DNA from: Lentimicrobium sp.
Lineage (GTDB): Bacteria; Bacteroidota; Bacteroidia; Flavobacteriales; Flavobacteriaceae
DNA length: 8,076 bases
Reading direction: 5' to 3'
NCBI GenBank assembly: GCA_022758945.1
Contig: JAEMQE010000048.1
Span: 1-8,076 of the forward strand
In this document: piece by piece, positions 6,450 to 8,076 of the stretch
Numbering within the stretch: the stretch's first letter is position 1
Layout: the number at the start of each line of letters is the position of its first letter
Program-made: the position numbers and the translations under genes
The notes under the pieces: model-generated
Database searches by the model: none
What the model saw: only the letters and a program-made list of their open reading frames with translations
Told to the model about the DNA's origin: nothing

Positions 6450-7768
6450 TTTAATAATGTTTTAATTGTGGTTAATTTGTCTTTATACGGAGCATAACGC
6501 ATTGGTAAATCTAAGAAATTTGATTTTTTCAGGATGCTTTTTTTATGCGAAAAAGTATCAAAACTTAAACTTCCGTGGTATGCGCCAATGCCACTGTGAC
6601 CAACCCCTCCAAAAGGCAATCTTTTATTCGAAAAATGAACCATTGTATCATTTACACAGCCACCACCAAAGGAATATTTTTGAATCATTTGTTTTGAAAA
6701 AACACGGTTTTCCGTAAAGATATATAATGCTAAAGGTTTTTCGTATCTGGAAATTGCGGTGTCAATATCAGTTTCGTTTTCATATGTTAAAATCGGTAAA
6801 ATTGGACCAAATATTTCTTCCTTCATAAGGTCACTTTTTAATGAAGTTTCCTCAATGAGAGTAGGAGCAATGAAGCAATTTTTGATGTCGTTTTGTCCAC
6901 CAAAAATCACTTTTTCAGACTCTATCATATTGACTAATCGTTGCCAGTTTTTTGCATTTACAATTCTTGCGTAATCTGGAGATTCACTAGGATTTTCACC
7001 ATAAGCTTTGGTGATTTCGTCTTTTAAATAGCCAATAAAATGACTTTTCATATCCTTTTGAATCAGAATATAATCAGGGGCAATGCACGTTTGTCCCGCA
7101 TTCATAAATTTTCCCCATACGATTCTTTTGGCTGTGAGTTTTAAATTTGCTGTTTCGTCAATGATACAAGGATTTTTTCCGCCAAGTTCTAATGTCACAG
7201 GAGTCAAATTTTCGGCGGCGGCTTTTGCTACAATTTTGCCTACAGCAACACTTCCTGTAAAAAAGATGTAATCCCAACGTTCAGAAAGCAATTTTTGCGA
7301 GACTTCAACTCCTCCTTCAATGACTTCGACGTGGTTTTTATCGAATACTTTAGCAATTATTTCTGCGATAATCTCGGATGTTTTTGGAGTGAGTTCTGAT
7401 GGTTTTACCACCACTTGATTTCCAGCAGCAACAGCCGAAATTAAGGGGCAAAGTGCCAACTGAAAAGGATAATTCCAAGGCGCTATTATCAAGACTTTGC
7501 CGTAAGGTTCTTTGTAAATATAATCTTTAGAGGGAAAATTGAGAATTGAAGGAAAGACCCTTTTTGGTTTAGACCAACTTTTCAAGTTTTTAATAGTGTC
7601 TTTTAATTCTGAGATTACATAACTGGTTTCTGTGAGAACGGCTTCAAAAGCTGGCTTTTTGAAATCGTCGTATAAAGCCTGAATGATTTCGTTTTCGTGA
7701 GTGATAACAGCATTCAGCAGCTTTATCAGAGTCTCTTTTCTGAAATTAATGTTGGTTTTATAGTCCAT
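6440..7768 (-). CDS. Aldehyde dehydrogenase, ALDH3-like (NAD(P)+-dependent)
   Basis: This 442-residue enzyme oxidises an aldehyde to the carboxylic acid with NAD(P)+. Its length and C-terminus fit the ALDH3 group (fatty or aromatic aldehyde type), which is shorter than the usual ~490-residue ALDHs. Visible motifs are APWNYP at 96-101 (oxyanion Asn99), VVKPSE around K122, the dinucleotide-loop FFTGS at 169-173, LELGGK at 193-198 with general base E194, and NAGQTC at 223-228 with nucleophile C228. EEIFGP lies at 317-322. The tail (RYAPYKDKLTTIKTLLKWL) is the ALDH3-type 'RYPPY' ending; it is only mildly hydrophobic, so membrane anchoring is uncertain. The ATG at 7768 has an A/T-rich leader without Shine-Dalgarno, and the protein begins at the expected place relative to the family. 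The gene starts 43 bases after the pseudouridine synthase stop and overlaps the nitroreductase start. Every catalytic residue is intact. The physiological aldehyde is unknown. Confidence 0.94.
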   Translation of the reverse strand: MDYKTNINFRKETLIKLLNAVITHENEIIQALYDDFKKPAFEAVLTETSYVISELKDTIKNLKSWSKPKRVFPSILNFPSKDYIYKEPYGKVLIIAPWNYPFQLALCPLISAVAAGNQVVVKPSELTPKTSEIIAEIIAKVFDKNHVEVIEGGVEVSQKLLSERWDYIFFTGSVAVGKIVAKAAAENLTPVTLELGGKNPCIIDETANLKLTAKRIVWGKFMNAGQTCIAPDYILIQKDMKSHFIGYLKDEITKAYGENPSESPDYARIVNAKNWQRLVNMIESEKVIFGGQNDIKNCFIAPTLIEETSLKSDLMKEEIFGPILPILTYENETDIDTAISRYEKPLALYIFTENRVFSKQMIQKYSFGGGCVNDTMVHFSNKRLPFGGVGHSGIGAYHGSLSFDTFSHKKSILKKSNFLDLPMRYAPYKDKLTTIKTLLKWL

Positions 7769-7811
7769 AATCTAAAAATTAAATAAGTCCTAAAGGTACA
7801 TTTTTTTCAAA

Positions 7812-8076
7812 TTAAATGGCATTCCAAATCACATCATTTGGAACTGGTGCAACAATTACTAGATTTTCTTTGGAAACAGGATGAATAAAAATCAGTTTTC
7901 GTGCGTGAAGATGAATTCCGCCATCAGGATTGCTTCGGTCAAAACCGTATTTCAAATCGCCTTTTATGGGTGAACCAATAGCTGAAAGTTGTGCTCTGAT
8001 TTGATGATGCCTTCCAGTATGAAGATTGATTTCCAATGCAAAATAATTGTTGAGTTCCTTAATGATTTTGTAATCT
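7812..8076 (-). CDS. RluA-family RNA pseudouridine synthase, C-terminal part (5' end beyond window)
   Basis: Only the last 87 residues are visible; the frame stays open to the window edge, so the gene starts beyond base 8076. The readable start is DYKIIKELNNYFALEINL, followed by HTGRHHQIRAQL, GSPIKGDLKYGF and IHLHARKLIFIHP. These are the C-terminal motifs of RluA-type synthases, which isomerise specific uridines in 23S rRNA or tRNA to pseudouridine. The catalytic Asp (in the HRLD motif) lies in the missing part, so activity and exact target (RluA, RluC, RluD or a paralogue) cannot be decided. A TTG at 8036 could be mistaken for a start, but it falls in the middle of this conserved domain. No terminator is visible in the 43 bases before the aldehyde dehydrogenase gene, so the two may be co-transcribed. 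Confidence 0.92.
   Translation of the reverse strand, partial: DYKIIKELNNYFALEINLHTGRHHQIRAQLSAIGSPIKGDLKYGFDRSNPDGGIHLHARKLIFIHPVSKENLVIVAPVPNDVIWNAI

Noticed and set aside
7791..7798. Possible Bacteroidetes -7 promoter element (TACCTTTA on the minus strand) 22 bases before the aldehyde dehydrogenase ATG
   Set aside because: It matches seven of eight positions of TAnnTTTG, but the nearest TTTG motifs upstream are about 9 and 26 bases away, neither at the usual spacing of about 19-21. In AT-rich DNA this is weak, so no promoter is called.
7812..8036. A complete 74-residue small protein starting at the TTG at 8036
   Set aside because: The frame continues open to the window edge with residues that match the RluA-type domain, so this is the tail of a larger gene and not a small gene.

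Overview
The window looks like chromosomal DNA of a member of the Bacteroidetes, most likely a Flavobacteriaceae/Flavobacterium-type organism. The evidence is the strongly AT-rich sequence, start codons preceded by A/T-rich leaders with no Shine-Dalgarno motif, a hybrid sensor kinase with a signal-type N-terminus ending in 'KSQ', and short 7-bp tandem repeats of a kind I associate with flavobacterial intergenic DNA. The genus is an inference; no marker gene settles it.

All six genes are on the minus strand, so the transcription order runs from the right edge to the left. First comes the C-terminal end of an RluA-family pseudouridine synthase (7812-8076, cut by the window edge). An ALDH3-type aldehyde dehydrogenase follows (6440-7768), and its last codons overlap the start of a nitroreductase-family flavoprotein (5712-6449). 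A short intergenic array of 7-bp repeats (5667-5711) separates these from a multi-pass membrane protein of unknown function (4851-5639). A convincing intrinsic terminator (hairpin 4784-4822 followed by a U run) then closes this block. Beyond it lie a 1225-residue hybrid sensor histidine kinase (1007-4684) and a YpfJ-type membrane-anchored zinc metallopeptidase (85-942).

The aldehyde dehydrogenase and nitroreductase are the only pair with clear translational coupling. Together they suggest a small redox or detoxification unit (aldehyde oxidation plus FMN-dependent reduction), although the substrates are unknown. The kinase has no response regulator with an output domain, no HPt protein and no obvious target operon in the window, so it appears to be an orphan. 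Two start sites were moved downstream from the longest possible reading frames, because the longer versions begin with TTG codons inside the terminator loop (kinase) or inside the repeat array (membrane protein).

No gap between genes exceeds about 170 bases. I found no tRNA, rRNA, CRISPR array, insertion sequence, phage gene or recognisable defence system. The window is mostly ordinary core or housekeeping-type sequence, and I see no strong case for an undescribed system.
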